Assembly (NCBI GenBank): GCA_004195315.1
Contig: SDWL01000147.1
Span: forward strand, 1-5,553
Reading direction: 5' to 3'
Origin: Lutibacter sp.
GTDB taxonomy: Bacteria; Bacteroidota; Bacteroidia; Flavobacteriales; Flavobacteriaceae
DNA length: 5,553 bases
The position numbers and the translations under genes were made by a program. Positions 1 to 5,534 of this stretch are shown here, piece by piece. The notes below the pieces were generated by a model that was given only the letters and a program-made list of their open reading frames with translations, was not told the origin of the DNA and ran no database searches. Every line of letters begins with the position of its first letter. The first letter of the stretch is position 1.

Positions 1-19
1 AGATGTGTATAAGAGACAG
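1..19 (+). other. Tn5 mosaic-end sequencing adapter (left end, artefact)
   Basis: The first 19 bases, AGATGTGTATAAGAGACAG, are exactly the Tn5 mosaic end that hyperactive Tn5 transposase ligates onto DNA in tagmentation libraries. The reverse complement closes the window at the other end. The sequence is technical, not chromosomal, and should be trimmed. It contributes a false ATG at 3-5 and the false residues MCIRDR (the sixth codon includes one genomic base) to the reading frame that runs into the aminotransferase gene. Confidence 0.98.
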
Positions 20-587
20 GAATGCTAGAATCAGATTTACAGTTTATAGAAAAGATGGAGGTCAATATAATCCATTAACAAATGAAGTTGATTATTTAAT
101 TGAAACTTCAGATCTTGTTTCTTTGACAAAAGAAAACTATACGATTGATATATTTAAAGATTATTACATTTATTCAGGAATGTTATCTACTATTAAAACA
201 ACTAATAAAATAACGAATGTTTTAGCAAGTATTTATGCTTCTGAGAATGAACTTGATAATTGTATTTTAGTTAATGAAAAAAAGCAAGTGGTTGAAGCTA
301 TAAACGGAAATATATTTGTAGTAAAGGGGAATTTGATTAAAACTCCACCAACAAGTGAAGGCTGTGTAAAAGGTATTGCAAGGAAAAAAATAATTGAAAT
401 TATTACAAAAATTGAAAAATATACGCTAGAAGAAACTGTAATTTCTCCTTTTGAGTTGCAAAAAGTCGATGAGATTTTTATTTCAAATGCTATTACAGGT
501 ATACAACCTGTTACAACTTATAAAATGAATGTTTTAAACACTAAAATTTCAAAGGATTTAGCTTTTGAGTATAATAAGCTAGTTTAA
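20..587 (+). CDS. Class IV aminotransferase (PLP fold type IV), 5'-truncated
   Basis: This is the C-terminal part of a pyridoxal-phosphate enzyme of aminotransferase class IV, the family of branched-chain aminotransferase (IlvE), D-amino-acid transaminase and aminodeoxychorismate lyase (PabC). The first complete genomic codon is 21-23 (Asn). The true start lies outside the window, since the ATG at position 3 is adapter. About 188 residues are genomic, against roughly 270-290 for the family, so about 90 N-terminal residues are missing. By comparison with D-amino-acid transaminase, the Lys encoded at 195-197 (in TIKTTNK) fits the Schiff-base lysine. The Glu in VVEAINGNIF, 33 residues later, fits the acidic residue contacting the PLP ring nitrogen. 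KTPPTSEGCVKGIARK and the late SNAITGIQPV segment are the usual cofactor-phosphate and active-site loop regions. Substrate cannot be assigned without the N-terminal half. The gene converges on the yqgE-type gene and overlaps its end by 9 bp. No hairpin terminator follows it. Confidence 0.88.
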
Positions 588-1136
588 ATTAGGGTTTTTT
601 GGTGCATTTGCCCAAATTTTATATTCGCCTCCAAATTCTAATAATTGATTTTTCCAAATATCAACACTTTCAATTTCAAGTATATTTTTATAATTATTTT
701 CAACAACTATCCAGGTAGATTCTTCTAACTCTTCTTTTAATTGGAGTACAGACCAACCTGAATAACCTAAGAAAAAACGAATATCTGTAGATTTTACGGT
801 ATTGTTATTTAATAAATCTGCTAAAATATCAAAATCACCACCCCAATAAATGTCTTTATCTATTTCAATGCTATTTGGAATTAAATTTGGTAATTTATGA
901 ATAAAATATAAATTTTCTTGTTCTACAGGACCTCCGTTATATATTTTAAAATCACAATTAATTTCATGAATTAAATCATTTAAAATAAATTCAGTTGGTT
1001 TGTTTATTATAAAACCAATACAACCATCTTTATTATGTTCAGATAAATAAATTACAGATCTATTAAATGATTTATCATTTAATATTGAAGGTTCTGAAAC
1101 CAATAATTTACCTTTTGAAGGACTTAGCTCTATCAT
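579..1136 (-). CDS. yqgE: YqgE/AlgH family protein
   Basis: A 185-residue protein of the YqgE/AlgH family (DUF179), the usual length for a complete member. Family landmarks appear in order: GKLLVSEP at residues 9-16, F-x-R-S-V-I at 24-29, the EH pair at 33-34, GFIINKP at 41-47, GGPV at 68-71, a second GG at 99-100, FLGYSGWS at 122-129 and the QLKEELEESTW block at 132-142. The tail WANAPKNPNLN is typical of Bacteroidota members. No signal peptide or membrane segment is visible, so it is probably cytosolic. The molecular function is not established; the AlgH name comes from alginate-related genetics in Pseudomonas and should not be read as a role here. The ATG is preceded only by A/T-rich sequence with no clear Shine-Dalgarno, and no convincing promoter was found in the 1137-1177 gap. 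It is separated from the upstream HU gene by an intrinsic terminator, so it is probably its own transcription unit or depends on readthrough. Its 3' end overlaps the convergent aminotransferase gene (579-587). Confidence 0.93.
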   Translation of the reverse strand: MIELSPSKGKLLVSEPSILNDKSFNRSVIYLSEHNKDGCIGFIINKPTEFILNDLIHEINCDFKIYNGGPVEQENLYFIHKLPNLIPNSIEIDKDIYWGGDFDILADLLNNNTVKSTDIRFFLGYSGWSVLQLKEELEESTWIVVENNYKNILEIESVDIWKNQLLEFGGEYKIWANAPKNPNLN

Positions 1137-1177
1137 TAAAAAAAATTATATATTTAAATGTAATAAAATTTTGGCAG

Positions 1178-1214
1178 AAAAAAAAGCTCTCTAGGTTTTT
1201 TTTAGAAAGCTTTT
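1178..1214 (-). terminator. Intrinsic terminator of the HU gene
   Basis: On the - strand the arms AAAAGCTTTCTA (1214-1203) and TAGAGAGCTTTT (1193-1182) form a 12-bp stem with a 9-nt loop (1202-1194). One pair is a G-U wobble, and eight U in total run through the 3' arm and beyond (1185-1178). The mismatch is a tolerated wobble only in the - strand RNA (A-C on the + strand), which supports this orientation. It begins 25 bases beyond the HU stop codon and lies upstream of the yqgE-type gene, so it separates the two genes. Confidence 0.8.
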
Positions 1215-1238
1215 ATAATAAGAATTAGTTCTTATATG

Positions 1239-1511
1239 TTAGTTTACAGCATCGCTAAGTCCAGCTCCTGCTTTAAATTTAACTACATTTTTAGCTGCAA
1301 TTTGGATAGTTTTTCCAGTTTGAGGATTTCTACCACTTCTTGCTGCTCTATTAGAAGTAGACCAAGTACCCCATCCAACTAATGCTACTTTTCCTCCTGT
1401 TTTAAGAGTTTTAGTTACATTGTCTGTTAATGATTCTAATGCTGCTTTCGCTGCTGCTTTTGTGATACCAGCATCAGCTGCCATTGCATCAATTAAATCT
1501 GATTTGTTCAT
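1239..1511 (-). CDS. hup: HU family DNA-binding protein
   Basis: A 90-residue HU/IHF-family protein, full length for the family. It acts as a dimer that bends and compacts DNA in the nucleoid. The N-terminal helical dimerisation region runs from MNKSDLIDAMA to about residue 38. The hinge GGKVALVGWGTW follows at 39-50, then the DNA-embracing arm with R55, R58 and the RNPQTGK motif at 61-67, in which P63 is the proline that intercalates between base pairs. The C-terminal helix ends at N90. Trp at 47 and 50 replaces the more common GFGTF pattern. Codons are Ala- and Gly-rich and the gene is visibly less A/T-rich than its neighbours, as expected for a highly expressed gene. It has its own promoter (box at 1564-1571) and its own terminator (1178-1214), so it is probably monocistronic. 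Whether it is a homodimeric HU or one of several paralogues in the genome cannot be told from this window. Confidence 0.96.
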   Translation of the reverse strand: MNKSDLIDAMAADAGITKAAAKAALESLTDNVTKTLKTGGKVALVGWGTWSTSNRAARSGRNPQTGKTIQIAAKNVVKFKAGAGLSDAVN

Positions 1512-1547
1512 AACTTAAATTTTAAATTAATTGGTTAAACATATTTT

Positions 1548-1559
1548 GCTATTAATAGC
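1548..1559. promoter_or_regulatory. 12-bp perfect palindrome at the predicted HU transcription start
   Basis: GCTATTAATAGC is a perfect 12-bp inverted repeat. It starts four bases downstream of the predicted -7 box of the HU promoter and so covers roughly the first transcribed bases. The position suits an operator, or autoregulation by a dimeric protein, but no regulator is identified. Short A/T-rich palindromes also arise by chance in DNA of this composition. Confidence 0.3.
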
Positions 1560-1563
1560 TTAA

Positions 1564-1593
1564 CAAAGTTATACGGAATAAGGGTTTGTGCAA
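1564..1593 (-). promoter_or_regulatory. Bacteroidota-type promoter of the HU gene
   Basis: On the - strand TAACTTTG (1571-1564) matches the Bacteroidota -7 consensus TAnnTTTG exactly. A TTG (1593-1591) sits 19 bases upstream, within the usual spacing of the -33 element of the primary sigma factor (SigA) in Flavobacteria and Bacteroides. Transcription would begin near 1558-1560, giving a 5' leader of about 47 bases before the HU ATG. No strong Shine-Dalgarno lies in that leader, which is normal for the phylum. Confidence 0.72.
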
Positions 1594-1607
1594 GTTTTTG
1601 GGTAAAA

Positions 1608-1636
1608 AAATGATATTTTTGTTGATAAATGATATT
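1608..1636. repeat. Two direct copies of a 10-bp motif upstream of the HU promoter
   Basis: AAATGATATT occurs at 1608-1617 and again at 1627-1636, identical and 19 bases apart start to start. Both copies lie within 45 bp upstream of the HU -33 element. They could be protein-binding sites or an A/T-rich upstream element that stimulates transcription. The spacer is very A/T-rich, so chance is a serious alternative. No other element was recognised between this repeat and the fmt stop codon, including no clear terminator for fmt. Confidence 0.3.
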
Positions 1637-1698
1637 AAATGTTAATAACCTTAATGCTATTTATTGAAAAAAAGCTATAAACCTTGCAAAACATAGGG

Positions 1699-2643
1699 TT
1701 ACTGCATCATTGCATTTTCGGAAAATGTAAACCCATTTAATAAATTTTTACTTTCCATTCTTCGTTTCCCTGCTAATTGTAGGCTGCTAATAATAAGAAA
1801 ACCTTTTGAAACAGCAACTTTAATTTCTTCTTTAGAAGTAACGATTAACCCAATTTTATGTTTATGCTCTATGTATTCTTTTTTAATATCATAAATTTTA
1901 ACTTTTATTTCTTCTTCATTATTTATTAAAGTCGTCCAAGCTGAAGGATATGGATTTAAACCTCTTATTAAATTGTAAATATTCTTTAATGAATCATTCC
2001 AGTTTATTTTACATGTATCACTATATATTTTTGGAGCAGGTTTCTCATCAATTTCTGGTTGCTTAAATGTTTTAACATTATTTTGCTCTATTTGTATAAC
2101 GGTATCTACAACTAACTTACTTCCAATATGCATTAGTTTATCATGTAATTCACCAACAATTTCAGTAGCACTAATTCTAACTTCTTCTTGTAAAATAATA
2201 TTTCCAGTATCAATTTTTTCATCAATAAAAAAAGTAGTAGCACCAGTTTTAGTTTCTCCATTTATAATTGCCCAATTTATAGGTGCAGCACCTCTATAAT
2301 CGGGTAATAATGATGCGTGTAAATTAAAAGTGCCATATTTTGGCATTTTCCAAACTACTTTTGGGAGCATTCTAAAAGCTACAACAATTTGTAAATTTGC
2401 TTTTAAGCTTTCTAGTTCGGTAATAAATTCTTCGCTTTTTAAATTAGTAGGTTGCAAAATAGTAAGATTGTGTTCTAAAGCATGTTTTTTAACAGCAGAT
2501 TCATTTAATTTTCGCCCTCTTCCAGCTGGTTTATCGGGTGCTGTAATTACTCCAACCACATTAAATTTTGCGTTTATAAGCGCTTCTAAAATTGCAACTG
2601 CAAAATCAGGTGTTCCCATAAATACAATTCTTAAATCTCTCAT
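1699..2643 (-). CDS. fmt: Methionyl-tRNA formyltransferase
   Basis: This enzyme transfers a formyl group from 10-formyltetrahydrofolate to the amino group of methionine on initiator tRNA, in the cytosol, before translation initiation. At 314 residues it is complete and of normal length. The N-terminal formyltransferase domain (about 3-185) opens with LRIVFMGTPDFA. It carries the loop PAGRGRKL (39-46) that helps recognise the tRNA acceptor, and the catalytic triad N107, H109 and D145 inside FNLHASLLP (106-114) and FIDEKIDTG (139-147). The C-terminal OB-like domain (about 207-310) contains INWNDSLKNIYNLIRGLNPYPSAW, a strong Fmt signature. AFRML at 89-93 is the form seen in Bacteroidota. The start is fixed by the TAATG junction: the last base of the recQ stop codon region (2643) is also the A of the fmt ATG, implying translational coupling as the last gene of the ATPase-recQ-fmt operon. 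No clear terminator follows, so some readthrough towards HU is possible. Confidence 0.97.
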   Translation of the reverse strand: MRDLRIVFMGTPDFAVAILEALINAKFNVVGVITAPDKPAGRGRKLNESAVKKHALEHNLTILQPTNLKSEEFITELESLKANLQIVVAFRMLPKVVWKMPKYGTFNLHASLLPDYRGAAPINWAIINGETKTGATTFFIDEKIDTGNIILQEEVRISATEIVGELHDKLMHIGSKLVVDTVIQIEQNNVKTFKQPEIDEKPAPKIYSDTCKINWNDSLKNIYNLIRGLNPYPSAWTTLINNEEEIKVKIYDIKKEYIEHKHKIGLIVTSKEEIKVAVSKGFLIISSLQLAGKRRMESKNLLNGFTFSENAMMQ

Positions 2644-4538
2644 TAAAAGTTACGTTTAAATTTATTTTGCGAAGTTATTGTTATTTTATTTTTTTCTAAT
2701 AAATTTTTCAATGAATTTAAAATTTCACTATCTGAATAATTTAAGAGCATAGTTATTTCTTGTGAAGACAGCAGTTTTTCATTCAATAAATTTAAAATAT
2801 CGTTTGAAATAATTTCTATAGAGTTTTTCGGTTTAATTTTAGCTTTACAAATATCACAACTACCACAATCTTCAGTGATTCTTTCATTAAAATAGGAAAG
2901 CAATTGAATATTTCTACACGTTTTGGTATTTTGAATGTAGGAAATAACAGCTTCCATTTTTTTAAGTTTTAAATTATTTTGTTGTTCAATATTTTTTGAA
3001 ATACTATTAATAGTATAATTATCATCTCTAGTTACTAAAAACGATAATTTAGAAGTTGTATTTGCGTATGAATAGTTTACAATGCTATTTGAATGTAAAT
3101 CATTTAAATGTTTAACAATTTCTTTTTTTGAACAGTTTAATTTTTTGGAAAGTGAAAACTCATTAATAATTGTATAATGGTCAAAAATACCGCCGTAGCT
3201 TCTTAATATTAATTGTATTAACTCACTTTTTGAAGGGTGATTGTTTGAATAATCAAAAATTTGTTTGTTGCTTATTAAAAATTTTAGAGTAGATTTTTTA
3301 CTATAATTCTCATCTAAACTTACAATATTCTCGCGCTCTAAAGTTTTAATGGCATTGTATGTTTGTAGCAATTTTAGTTTGTATAGAAAGCAAAATTCTT
3401 GAATTGAAAAATTAAATAACTGAGTTGGCAATTCACCAAAAGCTATGCTGTAATATTGGTTTAAATGATTGTAAACAGTTTTTACAAATTTTGTTGAAGC
3501 TAAATTAGTTTTAAATTTATTTGTAGTATCAAAAAGATTAGATTTATTTGTTAAGATTATTGAATATGCCATTTCCTCATCTCTTCCAGCTCTTCCAGCT
3601 TCTTGAATAAAATTTTCTAAACTATTTGGTGTGTTTATATGAATTACAACTCTAACATCTGGTTTGTCAATTCCCATCCCAAATGCATTTGTAGCAACCA
3701 TAATAGGTGTTTCATTTTGCATCCAATTATTAAATGATGTGTTTTTTTCATTGGTTGAAAGTCCAGCGTGGTAATAACTGCTTTTGAAATTGTTCTTTAT
3801 TAAAAATTTTGAAACCTCTTTAGTTTGTTTTCTGCTGTTGGTATAAATAATTACAGATCCACCTATTTTACCAACAATTTGAAGCATTTTTCCGTAAATA
3901 TTTTCGGTTGTAATTACGTGGTAATTTAAATTACTTCTTTGAAAAGATTTTTTAAAAATAACAGCTCCATCTATTTCTAAATTTTGTTGAATATCTTCTA
4001 AAACTTTTTGCGTGGCCGTTGCTGTTAAAGCCATAAAAGTAGCATTGGGTTGTAATTCTCTTAAAATTTTTAGCTGTAAATATGACGGTCTAAAATCATG
4101 TCCCCATTCAGAAATACAATGTGCTTCATCAATAGCTATAATGGAAACTTTTAATTGTTTAATTTTTTCTTGAATAAAAGGAGATTGCAGTTTTTCAGGT
4201 GAAAGGTATAAGAATTTAAAATCGCCAAACTGTAAATTATCAAAAGCTAAAATAACATCATCTTGATTTAGTTGAGATGTTAAAGCAATTGCTTTAATAT
4301 TTTTTTCTTTTAAGCTATTAACTTGATCTTGGATTAGAGCAATTAGCGGAGAAACTACAATACATACTCCATCTGAAAGTAAAGCAGGGATTTGATAGCA
4401 TAATGATTTTCCTCCTCCAGTTGGTAATAAAACAATTGTGTTTGTAGCACCTAAAACGGCTTCAATAATTTCCTCTTGCGTATCTCTAAATTTAGGATAC
4501 TTCCAATATTTTTTTAATATATCTAGAGGTGTACTCAT
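2643..4538 (-). CDS. recQ: RecQ-family ATP-dependent 3'-5' DNA helicase, Bacteroidota-type architecture
   Basis: This superfamily 2 helicase unwinds DNA in recombination and stalled-fork repair. The helicase motifs are intact: motif 0 (FRDTQEEII, 17-25), Walker A LPTGGGKS (38-45), motif Ia VSPLIALIQDQV (62-73), DEAH (137-140) followed by the RecQ aromatic-rich loop CISEWGHDFRPSY (141-153), motif III LTATAT (171-176), motif V ATNAFGMGIDKPDVR (282-296) and motif VI QEAGRAGRD (312-320). The four zinc ligands C541, C558, C561 and C564 keep the E. coli spacing (17, 3, 3). However, they lie about 220 residues after motif VI instead of about 50. The extra ~170 residues (about 345-520) look like helix-turn-helix/winged-helix segments. 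After the zinc site there are only 67 residues, with a small helix-turn-helix-like end (about 578-622) and no HRDC domain. Total length is 631. The stop overlaps the fmt start and the start overlaps the ATPase stop, both as TAATG. Another RecQ of standard layout may exist elsewhere in the genome. Confidence 0.95.
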   Translation of the reverse strand: MSTPLDILKKYWKYPKFRDTQEEIIEAVLGATNTIVLLPTGGGKSLCYQIPALLSDGVCIVVSPLIALIQDQVNSLKEKNIKAIALTSQLNQDDVILAFDNLQFGDFKFLYLSPEKLQSPFIQEKIKQLKVSIIAIDEAHCISEWGHDFRPSYLQLKILRELQPNATFMALTATATQKVLEDIQQNLEIDGAVIFKKSFQRSNLNYHVITTENIYGKMLQIVGKIGGSVIIYTNSRKQTKEVSKFLIKNNFKSSYYHAGLSTNEKNTSFNNWMQNETPIMVATNAFGMGIDKPDVRVVIHINTPNSLENFIQEAGRAGRDEEMAYSIILTNKSNLFDTTNKFKTNLASTKFVKTVYNHLNQYYSIAFGELPTQLFNFSIQEFCFLYKLKLLQTYNAIKTLERENIVSLDENYSKKSTLKFLISNKQIFDYSNNHPSKSELIQLILRSYGGIFDHYTIINEFSLSKKLNCSKKEIVKHLNDLHSNSIVNYSYANTTSKLSFLVTRDDNYTINSISKNIEQQNNLKLKKMEAVISYIQNTKTCRNIQLLSYFNERITEDCGSCDICKAKIKPKNSIEIISNDILNLLNEKLLSSQEITMLLNYSDSEILNSLKNLLEKNKITITSQNKFKRNF

Positions 4539-5071
4539 TATTTTATGCAGTCCAATATAAAATTAATTCTAGTTTCAATAGTTCCTTTAGGAACCTCAAT
4601 AATTGTGTAATTTAATTTTTTATAGGTTCGTTCTAAATGATTATGAATAGCCAAAGCTTGTTCAAAATTTTCATAACGCTCATTATCTGAAATATATATT
4701 TCTTCCCAAGGTGGCATTAAAAATATGTAATTATATCGATATAAATTACTTTTTGTAAGATAAGTGGTTGGATAATCAATACTAATATAATTCATATATG
4801 CATGAATATCAGGAATTCCTCTATCAAAAAAAACAAGATTTGCATTTTTTGTTTCAGCTTCAATATATTGGTTTATACGCCCTTCTAACAATAATTCGCT
4901 GAATAATAAAGGCTTTGTCAAGAATAATTGTTCTGTGCCATTTTTTTGAGCATTTAAAGTAACTTCTCTTGAGATTTCTTTCATACACATAAAATTACGT
5001 TTTATTAACTCTTCAATGATGGTAGATTTACCAGTTCCAGGTCCTCCTGTGATTACTACTTTTTGCTGCAT
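4538..5071 (-). CDS. Small P-loop ATPase of the AAA_28 type, function unknown
   Basis: A 177-residue predicted NTPase resembling the AAA_28 group (COG3911, 'predicted ATPase'), which is related to nucleotide-kinase-like folds. The Walker A loop GGPGTGKST spans residues 9-17, immediately after strand VVITG. A hydrophobic strand ending in FFDRG (81-85) fits the Walker B or DRx kinase motif. NERYENFEQA (130-139), followed by an amphipathic helix, resembles the lid region of small kinases. KEISREV (31-37) is typical of this group. No membrane segment or signal peptide is present. Substrate and role are unknown; a small-molecule or nucleotide kinase is possible but not shown. The start is placed at 5071 because Walker A begins only eight residues in and no later Met would preserve it. 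It is the first gene of the operon: its stop overlaps the recQ start by one base, so recQ translation probably depends on it. Divergent from the DUF493 gene. Confidence 0.85.
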   Translation of the reverse strand: MQQKVVITGGPGTGKSTIIEELIKRNFMCMKEISREVTLNAQKNGTEQLFLTKPLLFSELLLEGRINQYIEAETKNANLVFFDRGIPDIHAYMNYISIDYPTTYLTKSNLYRYNYIFLMPPWEEIYISDNERYENFEQALAIHNHLERTYKKLNYTIIEVPKGTIETRINFILDCIK

Positions 5072-5116
5072 ATTGCAAAATTAATTTATTCATTAAATTA
5101 TACTAAAATATTCATG

Positions 5117-5163
5117 TATTTTTGTAAGTTAAATATTAACAATAGTAGGTGGTAATATATTTG
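5117..5163 (+). promoter_or_regulatory. Candidate promoter boxes for the DUF493 gene
   Basis: The 112-bp divergent spacer (5072-5183) contains two exact + strand matches to the Bacteroidota -7 consensus TAnnTTTG: TATTTTTG at 5117-5124 and TATATTTG at 5156-5163. Neither has a TTG at the expected 17-23 bp upstream, so the -33 element is weak or absent. The first would give a leader of about 50 bases; the second would place the start about 15 bases before the ATG. Matches to such an A/T-rich consensus are frequent by chance, so the choice between them is open. Confidence 0.4.
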
Positions 5164-5183
5164 AACACTTTTTTTTAAAGAAA

Positions 5184-5465
5184 ATGGATAAAAGAGAACA
5201 GTTTTATAAAAAATTAAACAAAAAATTAAAAAAAGATACAGTATTTCCTGCAAAATACCTTTTTAAATTTATTATACCAGCATCACAAGAAAAAATTAAA
5301 CAAGTTGAAGATATTTTCGATTTCACAGGTGCTGTTATCACTAAAAAATCTTCCAAAACGGGTAAATATATAAGTATTTCAGTACTTGTAGTGATGAAAA
5401 AAGCAGAGGATATTATTTTAAAATATATGGAAGCTGAAAAGGTTGAAGGTATCATATCTTTGTGA
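5184..5465 (+). CDS. DUF493 family protein (YbeD-like)
   Basis: A 93-residue conserved protein of the DUF493 family, whose E. coli member is YbeD. Length and pattern are those of a complete member: an N-terminal basic helix (MDKREQFYKKLNKKLKK), then FPAKYLFKFIIPAS, a helix QEKIKQVEDIF, a strand pair around TGAVITKKSSKTGKYISISVLVVM and a final helix-strand AEKVEGIISL. This is the alternating alpha/beta order of the small ACT-like (ferredoxin-like) fold known for YbeD. It is thought to be cytosolic and perhaps regulatory, with no established ligand. FPxKYxFKFI and KxGxYxSIS are the recognisable family blocks. The ATG follows AAAG with no strong Shine-Dalgarno. It diverges from the ATPase-recQ-fmt operon; the pairing suggests a conserved neighbourhood, not a proven functional link. 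Confidence 0.9.
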   Translation: MDKREQFYKKLNKKLKKDTVFPAKYLFKFIIPASQEKIKQVEDIFDFTGAVITKKSSKTGKYISISVLVVMKKAEDIILKYMEAEKVEGIISL

Positions 5466-5469
5466 TTCC

Positions 5470-5487
5470 TTTAACATCGTTGTTAAA
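5470..5487. other. Small hairpin downstream of the DUF493 gene
   Basis: TTTAACA (5470-5476) and TGTTAAA (5481-5487) form a perfect 7-bp inverted repeat around a 4-base loop, five bases after the DUF493 stop codon. The stem has only one G-C pair and no U-tract follows it on either strand, so it is a poor intrinsic terminator. It may be an mRNA-end structure or chance. The rest of the genomic DNA up to 5534 has no ATG on the + strand and no gene I can identify. Confidence 0.25.
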
Positions 5488-5534
5488 TAATATAAAATAT
5501 CTTGCGACGTTTTAGAATTAGATTTATATTATAC

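Noticed and set aside
1614..1621. TATTTTTG, a + strand match to the Bacteroidota -7 box, in the HU-fmt spacer
   Set aside because: There is no TTG at a suitable distance upstream, and it points into the 3' end of fmt with no + strand gene to serve. Probably chance in A/T-rich DNA.
1656..1680. Possible terminator for fmt around the repeated GCTAT motifs and the A7 run
   Set aside because: The GCTAT copies are direct, not inverted. The best stem I could draw is about 5 A-T pairs, without a proper U-tract after it on the - strand.
2330..2659. Open frame of 109 codons on the + strand, antisense to fmt
   Set aside because: It lies within the 5' part of a well-supported fmt gene, shows no recognisable family pattern, and its composition is that of a reverse-strand shadow.
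5204..5455. Open frame of 83 codons on the - strand, antisense to the DUF493 gene
   Set aside because: It is entirely inside a recognisable DUF493 gene and is explained by the A/T-rich complement; no promoter or motif supports it.
5483..5533. Sixteen sense codons plus a stop on the - strand at the right edge, possibly the C-terminus of a convergent gene
   Set aside because: Too short to recognise. An open run of this length is expected by chance, although the hairpin at 5470-5487 close to its stop keeps it possible.
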